Positions 12,691 to 26,004 of a stretch of 64,000 nucleotides of DNA are shown piece after piece. The stretch is taken from the NCBI RefSeq assembly GCF_030936135.1, contig NC_082596.1, positions 97,758,449-97,822,448 on the forward strand, in the 5' to 3' direction. The DNA is from Gavia stellata (Eukaryota; Chordata; Aves; Gaviiformes; Gaviidae). The notes under the pieces were generated by a model. The model had not been told where the DNA came from. It was given only the letters and a program-made list of their open reading frames with translations, and did not search any database. The position numbers and the translations under genes are program-made. Positions within the stretch are counted from its first letter, which is position 1, and every line of letters begins with the position of its first letter.

Positions 12691-15600
12691 GTAGTGACCT
12701 CTTCCCAACAGACTCTGTATAAAGTATGTTAGGAGGTGTCTTAGCACGTGAGCGTACAAGGACATACGCATACAGAGAAATGGTTTTGCTGATGTTAACA
12801 GTAGCTCTGACTCTGTCAGGGAGCTCTTTAAGAGAAGGGCTATCACTCACTCAGCTTAATAGAACCCTTATGCTACAGGGGAAGCAGACTCACCCTTTGG
12901 CCACATGCATGATCTGATTTTACAGCAGCTGAAAAGTTGCTTTTCACGGTCTGGCTCACTTGCCTCATTAAAGATACAATTAGAGGCACTTATCTCCCAC
13001 ACCAGTGATGAATTACTACACCGCAGCAAGGTGGGTTTTGCCTCAAAAAGTTATTATGAGGCAGGGGGCTTGTATATATGCAAATATCATAGGATACATG
13101 TGCATAGCCACTTTGTGAAGCTTGCAGAGTTGAGTTGGCTTAAGCCCAAACATACGGAGAAGGGACAAGAATACATCTAGGCTCTAATCCTGTACTCTTG
13201 GGAGGTTCAAAGCCATTGTTTAGAAGGTGCACAGGTTAACATCTTACCAAGTGCTAATTTAAAACTCAGTTTTATATTTCTAACCAATAATACACATACA
13301 GAAGGCACTTAAAGTACTGAAACAATACTCTAACATAGTCAGCTGGATTATGGACACATTCAGGCATAAGGTCATTGCTTCCTTTCCAAAATGCTCCAAG
13401 ACACCTTTCCTCACCATCAACATCTACCTGTGACAGACCACAGATAAGTATCAGGAGCACCTCTGTCTTCCACTCCACTACGAACCTCCAAATTCTATGG
13501 GACTATTCTAGATACTACCTTAAATGTTTAGAAGTCCAAGGAGCTTTTCTCATTTGTTCCTTCATTTTCTTGTAGACTAAAAATGACCACATCACTGGAA
13601 CAGAGGCTGTGGCCTCACAGGATGGGGCAGCTTGGTCAACAGGCACTTCAAAGGATGGAGCCAAACTTGAAGATGAGACCAGTGAGGGAGACTCCCCTGA
13701 GGAACTACCAGGAAGATTTACATCTTCTCAGAAAAGCAGCAATGCACAAAGTACAGGTAAACAGTAACTGAAGCTCATACCAGCTCCACAAACAGAGACC
13801 TAGGAGGAAATAATCTTGAGAGTCTATTGCTACACCCAATTTCTATACCCAGAAACGTTCATGCTGCTGCTGCAAGGATTGAGCTCTTAGCACTGGTTTA
13901 AAACCATGCAATAGTCACAGAAAGTATTTCCTCGCAGATGATTATGTTCTGCAGCATGACTCAACCCTCACTACCAGGAGAGGCAGCAGGGTAGACACTT
14001 TTCTTGGCAGATGCCTGGAACAGAGCAAGAGAACAAACTCAGCCTTGTCCCCAGGGGTAGCCCTCTCTAACCGGGTTTACAGCGCGCTGCCCATGCGGGG
14101 GCTGTTGGTCTGCTGTTACAATCAGTGAGTTTTTACAACAGAATGGTCAATACAATGCCCCTGACTAGCATCAGGTAGAGACAGTAAGTAAATACCATGT
14201 TATTTCTTAAGTTTGCAACCAAAAGTTACAGGGCTGGTTATCACATAGAGAAAACTACAAAGATTCCAGAAATCATCATGATAAGCAAAGGTCTGCTAAG
14301 AAATTTTTTATTTTTTTAAGTACAAGTGAACTTGTGAAACCCAAGCTTTTCTATAATCTTAGGATACCATTGTAGTAAGAGTTACTAATTGAAAAGCAGC
14401 TCCATCTTTGGTGCATTTTAACACCCTAATTTTGTAGTTTAACTCTTGTATTTTTCAAGTGCCATGAACAGCTTACATTTCACAAACACACTAAATGGAA
14501 AATCTACAGTGGTTGTTTACTCTTTGTAATAAACAAGGCTTGTAATAAAATATTTCAAATTGAACAGAAAAGGAATAATTACTGGTGTTTGCTATTCATT
14601 AAAGAGGACTTAACTCCCAATGCCACAGAAGGACATGATGAAAGGATTTCATCTCCGATTGAACAAAATTATTTGCTTACTCTGAAATAGTGTTTCATTC
14701 AATTTCAAGCTCCTTTTCCTCCCACTTGCTAGAAGATAACTTCACAGGAAATTTCTAAACAGAAAGGTTTTGAAATCATGCTTCAATCTTCTGCTTCAAG
14801 ACAAAAAACCATACCATACCAAGATATTTCAACTACATTTTTCTCCTGAATGAATAGATTAGCAAAACCACTACAAATTCACATCACTTGTCAACATTGC
14901 CCACTCATCACACTTATTTTTTGCCAAGATATGTTTTGCTGTGTACTGGCTTCTGACATTTACGTGTTCTGACTGACAGCTGAACCCCAGTGCTTTTTGG
15001 GTGACTGGTTCAGTTATTTTAGGAGAGGTATGGAGTCAGCTTCTACAAGGGGGTAGATGTTCTACGTTTTTGTTTTACAGCTGAAAAATAAGCCAACGTT
15101 GTCATACTCAGTCTGCTTAAAAAGACTGGCAGATGTCAAATAACTGCGATTTTGATTTGGTCCAACCATTCTTTGTACAAAAGCTCTAACTTCTGCCAAT
15201 AGAGGCTGGGCAGATGATAGAACTGTCAATAGAGGGTTGAAAAACCTGATGGGTCTTGGCAATAAAGTTGTTCGTTGTTTATTGATGTCTAATATATGGA
15301 AACTAAACAGCCACTCAGAAGGGTTATCAAAATAATTTGGTTTTTATTCTTAATTGTTGTTTATAAAATATAATTAAGTGTTGGAATTATTATGATCAGA
15401 CTCAAACATAGCGATGCTGTTACAACAAAAATCATAGACCACAAAAGCATATGAAAGTTTGGGTTCATTTAACAGAAGAACATAGTGATCTTTACAAGAC
15501 AGCCCATCAGTACGCTCGTACTATCCTGTTCCAGCCTGGCTTTCTCTGACCAGATCACAGAACCCTTGAGAACTCGAACTGTGAAGAGCTCCCTATGGAC

Positions 15601-18600
15601 CCTCTTTGGGAACGTGCTCAAAAATTGGCTTCATAGGCCTTCAGCACATGCTTCCATGCTTTCTTGAATGTGCCCCTCTGGGTGTAACTGACTGCAGTGA
15701 GAAACTGAACTAGGTGCCTGCACCGTTTTTCAAGCCACTAAAAAGTTTGCTGCAAAGTTTAAGTAGTGAAGAGAGCCTCAAGCAGGCCTTCTCCACTGGC
15801 CGTTCTCAGTACGTAACCTCTTAAATAAAACCTCTGGTATTGGAAATACATCACGAAATTTTGTTTGAATGCCAAGTGCTCTACAAGTATTAAGTTTCAA
15901 TGTTTTCATCTTTTGAAGACGCACTGCTCACCAGCGAGTTCATCAGTAAATCATGGCCCTTACAGGAAACAGAGAGGCAAAAATCATCAGACATTCTTGA
16001 GGAGCTGAGGATGCAGGGAATAATCAAGAGCCAAAGCACCACTGCCAGGACTGGAGAAGTGTATGAAAACAAGGTAAGTGTCATTATATGAGACAGAACC
16101 CCTGCTACAGCTCTGACCCTGCTGTGAGCACCCTGAGATTCAGTTTCTGCACACACAAAGCATCCCAGCACATCTCCTCTAAGACTTCAGAAGCAAGTTG
16201 TTAAGCAACAGAGAACTGTATCATGGGGATGTTAATATAACAGAAGCTGGCAGCGTTTTTCAGTTGTTTACAGCTTCTGGGCTTGTTTCAAATGGGGACA
16301 AAGGAGACAGCGGCAGTACTAACAACTTGCTCTTTGAAAAACTCACTGGAAGTTACATGCCACAAACTTATTTCTCAAGTCCACAAAACTAGAAGAAAAA
16401 CTGCTGTCAGTCTTACACTTAAATTAAGACCTCAGAAATCCTAAATATTCACACTGCTGAGAAATCTACGATTCTCATTTGATCTCAGACTAAGAAACCA
16501 TTACAAAATGGATTTTTAAAAAATTATAGAACTGGTATCTGATTAAGAAGCTCGTGTCCATTTTCTTTTCATTCCAAATGATAACCTGAGGTTTATTTTA
16601 GCTTCTGAACTCAAGTTTATTCTTTGGTTGTCAAGCACTGTGTTAAGTATCAGATACCTCTTCCAGATAGGGTTTCTAGTACAGACGTCAGGAGGGAGAA
16701 GGTCTGCAGGAATTCTGTAAGAAGTTTAACACATTTATGGATACGCGTTGTCCAAAGCATGATCCCACCAAGGAATGATTCAAGCTCAAACCAAGGATGA
16801 TTTCCAAGTAGCTTTGTCATTTGAGGCAAGCCATTCACATATCTCTAAATTCAGCCACATATATTATCGAAGATCAAACAGAAACTTGCATAAGAAGAAC
16901 TAAACAAGCAAGTGCCACCTTACAGTCTGGCCCCTGGTGCTGCCTAACGCATTTCCTATTACCAGCACTTTGGAAAATGGGGCTAGAGGGTGTCTGAGTA
17001 CAGCTTTTCCATTGCCTTTACTTACTTCCCTCAGACAGATTTTTGAGTATCTGAGAGGATTATCCCCTCTGTGGCTTAATTTAGGTAACATACTGCAGGC
17101 AGGTTTTTGTATTTTCCCCTTCATAAGATAGGTGAGTGCCTGTTCTTTTTTTCTTCCTGTATTAAAAAGCTGCCTGGTATTAAATTACACATATTCTTTT
17201 ATTGACAGAAACTCAGTCTGTGCTATTTCTCCTTAGAGAATTTCTATCCTTCCAACAGGAGGAAGGCACTTTTTTTGTGTTAAAAAAAAAATCAGTACAG
17301 CTTTTAAAAATGAACCTCACACTTTTCACTAACAAAGCCAACTTTTCCAAGTGATATTTTACATTTGAGCTAGTCCCACTTCTGGGTAACCTACAAGTGA
17401 AAACATAAACCTGTCACTAGCTGTTAACTATTAGCTCTCCCTTAGGAGCAATAGAAAATTTGGCCTGTGCTACCTCCTGTAAGAATAATCTATTCCATTA
17501 GAACTTAAACCCAGCAGATTACCTATGAATAGAGGGACTAAATGCACTGAACACAGACACAGTAGAAAAGGTTTATTACCCAGACATATTCCAAATTACA
17601 ACATGCAGCTCTAGATTTTAACCTTAACATACGGGTGAATTCACATCTGAAATTTTGGATTTGACCAGGAATAAGCATGAATAGCTTTATGCCAAATTTC
17701 AGTCCAGCACTAGCTTCAATGAAGAAATGAGCTCACAGACCTCACAACACTATGAAAGGCGAGTACAACCAGGTTTGAGATTATTTGTACAATACAACTG
17801 GAGATAGAGATATCCTTGCAAGAGCTTTCCCTTCCTGGGCATAGTTCTGCTCCGTATAAGTATCTGCATACCTTAAGCCTTGGCAGCATTACCTGTCTTC
17901 TCCAGATTTCCTGCATTGCCAACACTGTGAAAGAATTACGCTAGAAGCCTTCAGTCTTTTGACCATCCCTCGCTTTATCCTGAACAAAGGAACCCCAAGC
18001 AGTACAGGTTAAGATGCCTTGTTATACCTGTTTCTAAGGATTACTGCTCTAAAGGAGCAGTACTTTTGAGAGCAACATTTTATGGGTCTAGCGTAACAAA
18101 GCCAAGGAAGAGCCATACATGCCACAGGATAAACCAGCCTCTACAATTTTAACAGTGGCTCTTACTAAAAATGGCAGCAGAGCCAGAACTTCCACCTAAG
18201 ATACAGGTATCTAGGCTCTTTGCAGGATTACATTTCAGCATTTAGGGAGAAGAAAAAAAAAGCAACTGCTGTTTTTCCCTCCAGTGCTTGAAAAAGATTG
18301 TATAGAATCGTATCCCAAGTTGGAAGGGACCCATAGGATCATTGAGTCCAAGTCCCTGCTCCTCGCAGGACTACCTAAAACAAAACCACATGATTAAGAG
18401 CGTCGTTCAGATGCTCCTTGAACTCTGCAGGCTTGGTGCCATGACCACTCCCCCGGGAAGCCTGTTCCAGCGACTGACCACCCTCTCAGTGAAGAGCCTT
18501 TTCCTAATGTCCAAAGAATCATAGCTGATGTCAAACACGAAGATGTTTCATCCTCACCCCCAAAAAGAGTGACATTAAGCTCTTAATAAACAAGAGCTAC

Positions 18601-20769
18601 TCCCAAGAAGTGGCAGGAGTTGCATTATAGGCAGCACTGGACACTTCATTAGTGCAGCAGCAGCCGTAGGGTATCATCTATCGGGTACCTTTTTTCCAAG
18701 TTTACCTTCAAAGGCACTCCTATGCACGTGAGCTAGAGGGTAAGCAAAAGGACCAAAAGCTGTAGTTTCAAATGGAATGGTCTATGGGAATTTCATCCAC
18801 TTATCATGCGTTATCATTTACAAGGGATGCGCACAGGTTATTATTTTAGCCTTTCCATCGCTGGTAGCTTTCAGGGTTTGTTGAAGCTATGAGGACTCTT
18901 TATGTTCCCAAACTGTTTAGCTCAAAGACAAGTTCTTTCCTCAGCTTACATAGACACAGAACAATCTGGAAAGCAACCTGCTTGCTGAATACTCTGTTTA
19001 GTTTGGACATATTGGGAAGAATTTTCCATTCATCTCTTCCTATATAGTCCACAGCTTATCTTGGGTAAGGAATGACATGCTCAGTATGCAATACCTTCCC
19101 ACTTTGGGCTTTTGCTAGAATGGCCTTTGTCATTAGATAGAAGAGTTTCTTTTTTCTTTTGAAAGAGTCTTTTGTTTCATTTTTATGATGCTTGAACATT
19201 GCGTTGTTCAGATTTTTTGTGTCATCTGCATTCAAAAAGTCTCCTTTGTATATCAGTTTTCTTCCTACTGATTCATGCTCCACCTTCATCTCACTAAATG
19301 AGTCATCTTCTATACTATTCGCAGCACTTAACACTTCTGGCAGTGAGGCCTGACTTCTAGAGTTATTTATGGCAATAAAAGTCTGGGGAGCAGATAACTC
19401 AGGAAACTTGTAACAGGATAGTGATTATTTCAATCCTAGCTCCTCGGTGTGGGTTTAACACTGCTAAAACTGCTTATCATTCAGAAGACGGTAGAATTCA
19501 GCCTCCTGGCTGATCAAATAATCACTGCGTCTTTCCAGGAGTAAGTGTTACCTTCAGCAGCAGAGCTCTAGGATTGGGCTGCTCATTTGTATGCAGCAGG
19601 GGCCAGCAGTATCATGATTACTAAGCTCTAACAAAACCATTCTTAAATCTCTTCAACAGTAATAAAGTAACTTCCCTAAATACTTAGGGCCTCATTACAA
19701 ATCCCCACATCTGCTGGGTGTACAGCAACATCGCAAGCTTCACAGACGCATCACTCAGCAGAAAAGGGGAATTCTCACTGCAGACAACACTCACTCATGA
19801 GTGAGCACTGAGGTTATTAGCACAGCATTATTTCTATGCTTTCATTGGTACCAGAGTCCATCACCTCCATGCATGAAAAAAAAGCAGAAGGCAAGCAGCA
19901 AAGTGCCACCCCAACATCAAAATATGCTGTGCTGAAAGATTTTAATGTCTCTACAGAGAGATGCCCTGGAAAAGACACTGAAGAAACCACCAGCTAGGCT
20001 GGAAAAAATTCAGTTTGGAAACAAGGAAGTGGGTGATTTTACAGTGGAGGACATGAAGACTTCTGCTGAAGCAAAAGAACAGGTCATCTAATTCTGATGT
20101 GTATTTTTCCAGTGTTTGCTTTATCACCTAAAACCCTCTACTTTTTATAAATTGAGCTAATGCAGACAGTTTATGTACAACCTACTACCAAAGCCTCATT
20201 AATGGCAGCACAGTGGGTGCTCTATTCATCTCGTAGATGTTGGAAGTCCAGGTTTATTTTTGCCAAAAGCCTGAAAGATTACTCTAAAAATACACGTAAG
20301 AGAGCAAACTACTGGAGCAGTCTTTTTTTCCCTACAGCAAAAGATGCATCTTTCACGAACATGAGAATAAACTGACTAAATTCAGTGCTAACTGGAGTAA
20401 CATTCTGATCACGTTTGGGTAGAAAGATAGAAAGAACTGCTGCATGTGTTTGACACGCATCTACTTCATTCCCTCATTACAAAGCATCGCTGGTTTTGTT
20501 GTCCTGTTCTAGGTTAGGGAAGAGGAACTGAACAAAATGCCACAACACATTGCATTTTTTCCACCACAACTGCCCACCAAACTATAGGGAAACAGACCGA
20601 AAAGGACTGCCCAAGTTTTGAAAGTCAAGGAGATACAGACACCTCTCAGTCCTCACCTTTAGACGGTGAGCCAGGGGTACTGCTGAAAGAAGTACGTGCA
20701 GTCGAAGCCACAAACAATTATACTGAGGACTCTGTCACTGAGTCTGATAATTTAGAACTGCATCAATGA
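12607..20769 (+). CDS. STMND1: STMND1, stathmin domain-containing protein 1 (five-exon gene, coding span)
   Basis: Predicted stathmin-family protein, a group known for binding tubulin and regulating microtubules; this member has little direct functional work. Coding segments are 12607-12690, 13576-13756, 15919-16073, 19957-20082, and a last exon from 20513 or 20518 to the stop at 20767-20769. Splice sites are GT-AG and phases agree (0, 1, 0, 0). The first four exons give 182 residues. Identity rests on exon 3 (ERQKSSDILEEL, QGII) and exon 4 (LKKPPARLEK, GDFTVEDMK), which match human STMND1 as I remember it, and on the position upstream of RBM24. The N-terminus MGCS suggests myristoylation plus palmitoylation, as in membrane-anchored stathmins. 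The last exon is odd. The family-like reading VREEELNK stops at 20585, while an acceptor 5 nt downstream keeps a frame open to 20769, for about 265 residues against roughly 276 in human. A one-base deletion in this copy or assembly is the other explanation. Confidence 0.82.
13576..13756 (+). CDS. STMND1: STMND1 coding exon 2
   Basis: Preceded by a strong pyrimidine tract and tag at 13573-13575, and followed by gtaaac. It is 181 nt, entering in phase 0 and leaving in phase 1. The 60 complete codons begin TKNDHITGTEAV and are acidic and Ser/Thr/Gly-rich, typical of a disordered linker. The TKN start matches the corresponding human junction as I recall it. Confidence 0.75.
15919..16073 (+). CDS. 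STMND1: STMND1 coding exon 3 (most conserved exon)
   Basis: Acceptor ttttgaag, donor aag followed by gtaagt. It is 155 nt, entering in phase 1 and leaving in phase 0, for 52 residues. It contains ETERQKSSDILEELRMQGII, the segment most like human STMND1. This exon anchors the gene identification. Confidence 0.85.
18301..18516 (-). mobile_element. CR1 LINE fragment (antisense) in STMND1 intron 3
   Basis: The + strand begins with tatagaatcg and ttggaagggaccc, and later has gaagcctgttccag, gaccaccctctcagt and ttcctaatgtcc. This is the standard reverse-complement reading of the avian CR1 3' end. The element therefore lies antisense to STMND1 and is 5'-truncated near 18516. It is moderately diverged and has no coding capacity. 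Confidence 0.9.
19957..20082 (+). CDS. STMND1: STMND1 coding exon 4
   Basis: Acceptor tctctacag, then 126 nt in phase 0 encoding 42 residues that begin RDALEKTLKKPPARLEKIQ and continue GDFTVEDMK. This corresponds to the human KPPARL...DFTMKDIEE block at the start of the stathmin-like region. The donor CAG followed by gtcatc is weaker than the other donors of the gene. Confidence 0.82.
20513..20769 (+). CDS. STMND1: STMND1 last coding exon, with a frame ambiguity
   Basis: Two AG acceptors lie 5 nt apart (ending 20512 and 20517). From the first, phase 0 gives VREEELNKMPQ, which matches the human EEEIRKRL helix, but stops at TAG 20585-20587 after 24 residues. From the second, phase 0 gives GRGTEQNATTHC and stays open for 83 residues to TGA 20767-20769, ending NLELHQ. 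The downstream frame is acidic and Ser/Thr-rich like the human tail. Either the second acceptor is used, or a one-base deletion near 20529-20545 broke an exon that once joined both parts. Confidence 0.6.
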
Positions 20770-23700
20770 AACAATCTGGATCTAAACTGTCTTGCAAAAA
20801 TTAAGAACTCCTCTGCTCCCTACAGCTGTCTTTTTTTGGGGCATAAGTAAATGATTTATCACCGGGCACAGCTGAGTCTTACTGCTACTTATCTCACCTG
20901 GGAAAATGGTATCTGATCTTAACTGTTACACACTAATTGAAAGTAACAAAACAAATGAGAAGAGCCAGGAAGAGGCAAATTTCTAACTAGCCAGTCACTA
21001 AGTTTGAGTACATACACATTATCATGATTCTATCAAATTTACTTTATTATTACTATATTATTAGATTTAGCCCACTTCTTGGATGGCTCCATGAAAAGAT
21101 TCCCTTTCTCCTGGGAGCAGGGAACAGGATAGGCATTGTATGCACACGGGAAGACACAAAAGCAGGAGTATGCAGGGAAAAAGCGGTGACCAGCAGGGCT
21201 TTGGGGCAGTAGGACATGTTGGGACCCTAAGAGTAAGAACAAAGGCTTTTAACCTATCATGCAGAACAACGATAGTAAGGTGACAACAGGCCCCAACATC
21301 TATTTGACAAGCATTGAGCATACGAGGGAAGGACAGACCAAGTACTGAAATGACAATGGAGAAAACATCTAATGGGCTGAGATATACAAGGCACAGGTGA
21401 GTTGCCCACACGGAAGGAAGTGACTGTTTCTGTTACAGAGTGATGTGTTTGGTTAGTCTTTTGACTTTGGAATCCCCCATGTCCTACCTCCAATGTGCAC
21501 ACAACATTTACTACAGCCAGCTCTTCCGAAAGCAACAAGTAAGGCAATTGTACCATTCACGCTCTCCCTGCTATCAGCCGTGCCACCCGCTTCTGGTCCA
21601 TCTCTAAACATGTCCATCCCCGCTTCCATTTGGACCACTGGCTCTACCCACCTCCCTCCCCCATCAATCCCTCACCATGCTCATCTCTGCTCCTACCCTG
21701 GCTTTTTACCTTCTTACCTGTAGCTCCAGGTGAAACATTCTTCCTTTCCACTTTCCAAGCCAAGGAAATTCAGCTGTAGCACAGGACCACTCTTCTCTTA
21801 AATCACAGGCCAGACACCACAAAACAGATGAAAACGTAGTCCATATTTTTACTCTCACAGTAGTTCTCCCTATCACTCTCAGGAAGAAAAAAGCTTTCCT
21901 GCTTTCTCTTCCCTTGCCAGACTTGTACTAAATCACTAAGGGGAGGAGCAAGAGCTCATCTGGTTTCCTGAGCAGCTGGGATCCCACCTGAGGAGCTGAG
22001 TAAGGCAGCCCATCAAAAAAAGCCTATTTGTTCAGCCCAGCTCCAGCCCTGGCCAAATTGGCAGGTTTTGTGAAAAAACTCTATTAGCAATAGAGAAGAA
22101 AACCTGAATATCACCCTGTGTTGCTCAGAAAGAAAAGTAGAAAAACAGGAAAAAGAGAAAAAATACTTAGGAAACAGGGAAACTTTCTTCAGCTGGTTCA
22201 AAATTATCCAACAACCTGACAAATAGGAGAAGTAAGAGATCTGAAGGTACATTCTCACCACACAGTTAACCAAGGCTGTTCACTGAATTTTGTCTCTTAG
22301 GTACTTTAAGCTAAGGCTACCTGGCCAGGCTTGGAATAAAAACTGGTGTGTGTACATGTACGTATATCCATACAGACTGTTCCACCAAGTTAGAGTGATT
22401 TGCCTCCCCTTGCAGTGAAGTTACTCAAGCGCTAATACTCTCCCAGTGCCTTCCCATAGCTTCAGAAGGTCAAACGATGGTCTGTCCACAGCCAGTGCCA
22501 TTTCTTCCACTATTTCCTGGGTGAGGATCTTAGCTCCCTGCAGCACAAAGCCCGAGAAGCCCTTGTGATACAGAGAAAGAAGCACAGAATCAGGAAAAGT
22601 GCCTTTTTGTAATAGGACCATTCACGTGCTTCTGCCTGGCTCATCTGTGCGCCAGACGTGATTGCTAGACTCTCAAATCAACTATGCAGCAAAGATACCC
22701 TGAAAAAAGCAACAAGAAACAAGAGGGCCTTTGCAAGTGTCATTACTAATAGCAGTCCACTTAGAAAAACCACCTAGAATCAAAGATTCAGGATGAAGCT
22801 GTGGCACAGTGTAGTTCAACTGGTGGGCTGAGAAGTGATGCTGTCTAGCTTCCCAGCTTTCCTTGGGGAGGGCACAGACCTGTTTCAGAAGTGAAACACA
22901 CAATTCTTCCTCCTGAGCACATCTGAGAGTTTAAGCCCAGAGCAGGTAACTTTTCCATGTCCACCTCACGGGGCAGGGTGGGTATGAAAGGTAGGTAGCC
23001 TAGTATATGCTTTGTCAAGGGGTTGTTGTGTTGTCTGGTTGACCCCATTATACCAGCGCGAGTAACAGTCTGAGTCTTTCTAGGACGCTTGTTGGAAGAG
23101 GCTGAATATTGTGTATACAAGCAGTGGAAGGCATCTCAGAAAAAAATGCATGGATTTCTCCTTATACAATGTTCACAACAACTTCAATTATTGCCTCTGT
23201 TAGGAGGATCTGCTGAAACCCGCAATTTTATACTTTTTGGCACCGTAAGTTTCTGAGCCTCTTCCTGCAACAGAAGATACAAACTCTTGGTTGGGCACAC
23301 AGTTTAAATCTTTTTGGAACTTGGAAACTGTTTAAAAATAAAGATCAAATCTCTCTGTTGAGTAAACTAATGTTTGTATTAATAGTAAGAGAAGCAGTTA
23401 AAGCCTGCCTTACTGTATTTATCCAAACACTGATCTAACTCCCATTGAAAACCATCTGTGTCTTTCCATTACCTTCAGTGGATGTTGGACTTGTCTCTTG
23501 ATGTGTAAGAGAACAGCTAAGCGGGGAGAACAGAGCTACATTTCTAAGCAAAGGAACAGCCTGCTGTTTCAACTGAGTTCAAAGGAACAGGATGTTGTGA
23601 ATATTCCTGTGTATAAAATTACACTGAGATATAGCTGGCAACCGCAGGGCTCCTAGCCACGGCTAACTGCTTGCACAAAAAAAGCAGGGCAGCAAGTAGG

Positions 23701-24769
23701 TGCTAGGTGTCTGCTTTTAAAATGCCTTCAAGTATTTAATGTTCTCCTGTTTGACTGGTACCTCTCTTACCAAAGACCTTGGTGCACATTTCAGCAGTTC
23801 TCATGACCAAGCACCACTGATTCGTGTCACAGCCACATTTGCACTAATCCCTGTCCCTTGACAGATCTGGAAACGGCAGGAGGAGCCTGCAGCACCATAG
23901 CAACTGTGCAAGAGAGAACTAGTCTCCCTTGCAGCACTGATCTCTCTCTGCTAGCCATGAATGGAGGGAGAGAGACACACGAGCCTAAGCAAGGGTGACT
24001 TGAGCAAAGACGCCTTTTCTCCCATGCTAAGGCAGAGGTAGGAGGGGAGGCAGAAGCATCTCAGCAGGCCAGACCAACCAGGGCTCGCTCTCCTCAGAGA
24101 CTTACAACCATCATGGACCTATTTCCACAGGACAGGTTTGCCTGAATTTGCTCCCTTGAGCTTCACCGGCAGGCAGCCGCTTTCTGGAACTGAACTCGAA
24201 CTGGCAGAGCAACTGGGCAAACAGAGCCACGAGCTACAGACGTTTGAGCATGGCAAGCATCGGGATCACGGGTGCTCAGGGTATGTGCAGGCTAGAGGAT
24301 TCCTACTCTTGCCATTCGGGGACTTCTTCTCAGTCTCTGCTTTAAACTCCTCAGATGCCTTTGTGAGAGGGTAAGAGCCCTTGCCTCATGTGGCATTTTG
24401 GAGCCTCCTGCTCGCATGATGAAGCAATGGTCAGAGTATGACCCTGTAACACCTAGTCAAACTCCTCTGAGCACAGGGCTTTGTGCAACTCGCCTGCTGC
24501 TCCTGCCTCTCCCCGTCACAGGCATTTTCTCTGGATTTTGCTGGAGTTCCAGCGCAAAACGTGCCAGGCCTGTGTGCTGCCTGAAGGAGGAAGCACAGGG
24601 GTACCTCACTCGTTACGTGCAGGTTGGTGGCCTCACCAGGGCCCTTGCTATCTCCCCATCCCTCTCCAGTGTCATTCATCCAGCTGTCACCAGGCGCAGC
24701 TTCTGCCTCTTCAACCCCCGGACAGCCTCACGCTCCTCCCGGTCCTGCGGGACACCTCCTCTCTTGCGA
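20770..24769. other. Intergenic, downstream of STMND1
   Basis: This interval includes the unassigned STMND1 3' UTR; no AATAAA was found close after the stop codon. The nearest AATAAA on the + strand is near 22335. No other exon, RNA gene or clear transposon was recognised. Confidence 0.5.
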
Positions 24770-25215
24770 GCCGGGTGTAACTCAACGGCAGACGGCCACC
24801 CCCAGCAGACACCCCCGACCCGGCGCAGGAGCCGCGGGCAGGGCCCGGCGCTGCCGCTGGCCGCCGGGGAGGAGCGAGCGCGGCGCGGGGCCCGCGGAGG
24901 CGGCGGGCGCGCCCCTTCCCCCTCCGCCCCCAGCAGGTGTCACCCTCCCCCGCGGAACGGCCGGGGCCGGCGCCGCTCCCCGCCCGCGGCCTTCGCGGCC
25001 TTCGCGGCCTTCCCTCCCCGCCTCCCTGCCCCTTCTGGGCGGCAGCGCAGCCGGAGCACAAAGCCGAGCGAAGAGCCGCCTCGCCACGGGGAAAGGAGGC
25101 CCGGAGGAGCCGGCGCCCAGCGCGGCTGGCCCGGCCCTGGCGGGGGGCCCGGCTGCCCCAGGCTCCCGGGGTCCGCTCCTGAGCGCCTGCTCTGCCACTG
25201 CCCGTGGAGAGGTTA
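24770..25215. promoter_or_regulatory. Orphan CpG island
   Basis: A sharply bounded block of very high GC with dense CpG, set in AT-rich sequence. It includes three perfect tandem copies of GCGGCCTTC at 24986-25012 and many GGGCGG/CCGCCC-like boxes. Several long frames cross it on both strands, as expected when stop codons are rare in GC-rich DNA; none resembles a known protein. It lies about 4 kb past STMND1 and 27 kb before RBM24. CpG islands normally mark promoters, so a non-coding RNA promoter or a distal RBM24 regulatory element is likely. Confidence 0.7.
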
Positions 25216-26004
25216 GGTATTTATTTCTGCTCATTCTTCTCCTCGAGCTTTTGAACACGAAGGGAGACTATACCGTACACACAATGTTTACGCCACTGTC
25301 TCTTTCAGTCACAGTTTCCTAAGATACTTAGCTAAAGGAAAGACGTGAATAACTATTTGTTCACACTGTCAGGAGGAAGAAAAACAAGGGGGGGGAAAAA
25401 AATAGACTTCCAAGAATACAGAAAGACAAGTTAAAGGGAAGTAAAACTATGCATATACTCTCAGTTTGCTTTTTCTCTTACTACAAAGACAACTCTACCA
25501 CGTGAAGCAATACCAGCCATCTCCCTGCCAGCTTTTTCCTATACAAAACACCGCTATCGAAGGACAATGCTCCATGTGATGGTGAGATGAAGAGTTCAAA
25601 GGAAGGGAGAGAAATATTCAAAATAATCAATGGATCAAGGCCAGGTTTTGCTCTGCTGGGGGTTTGCATCTGTCTGAAGGAAAAGCAGTAGCGTGGATCT
25701 TGGATCACCTGATTTTCTATCTTCCTCTTGCCTTCCTCATTTTGTTCATCTGTTCCTCTGACACTGTCCTTTCTGACCCAGTTCCCCTTCTCTCCAGCAT
25801 GCAGGGGAGTCACTAGTCTTTATCCTGTCCTTGCTGCACTGCAGTTCTCTATACACCGAAGAAGAATCTTCCATTTAAAATATCAGTCCTTGCTGCTGGA
25901 CCACCAAAATTCTCCCATTTCAAGGCAATGTGTGAACATGTGGGACAAACAGCTTTCTCACAAAAAGCAAGACACAGTTGACCACTATACCCTACATCTC
26001 CGGG

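Noticed and set aside
18342-18524. 60-codon + strand frame at 18.3 kb
   Set aside because: It lies inside the antisense CR1 fragment and is repeat-derived.
24398-25322. Long overlapping frames (up to 272 codons) on both strands at 24.4-25.3 kb
   Set aside because: They run through the CpG island, where stop codons are rare. Arg/Pro/Ala-rich translations occur in several frames at once and match no family.
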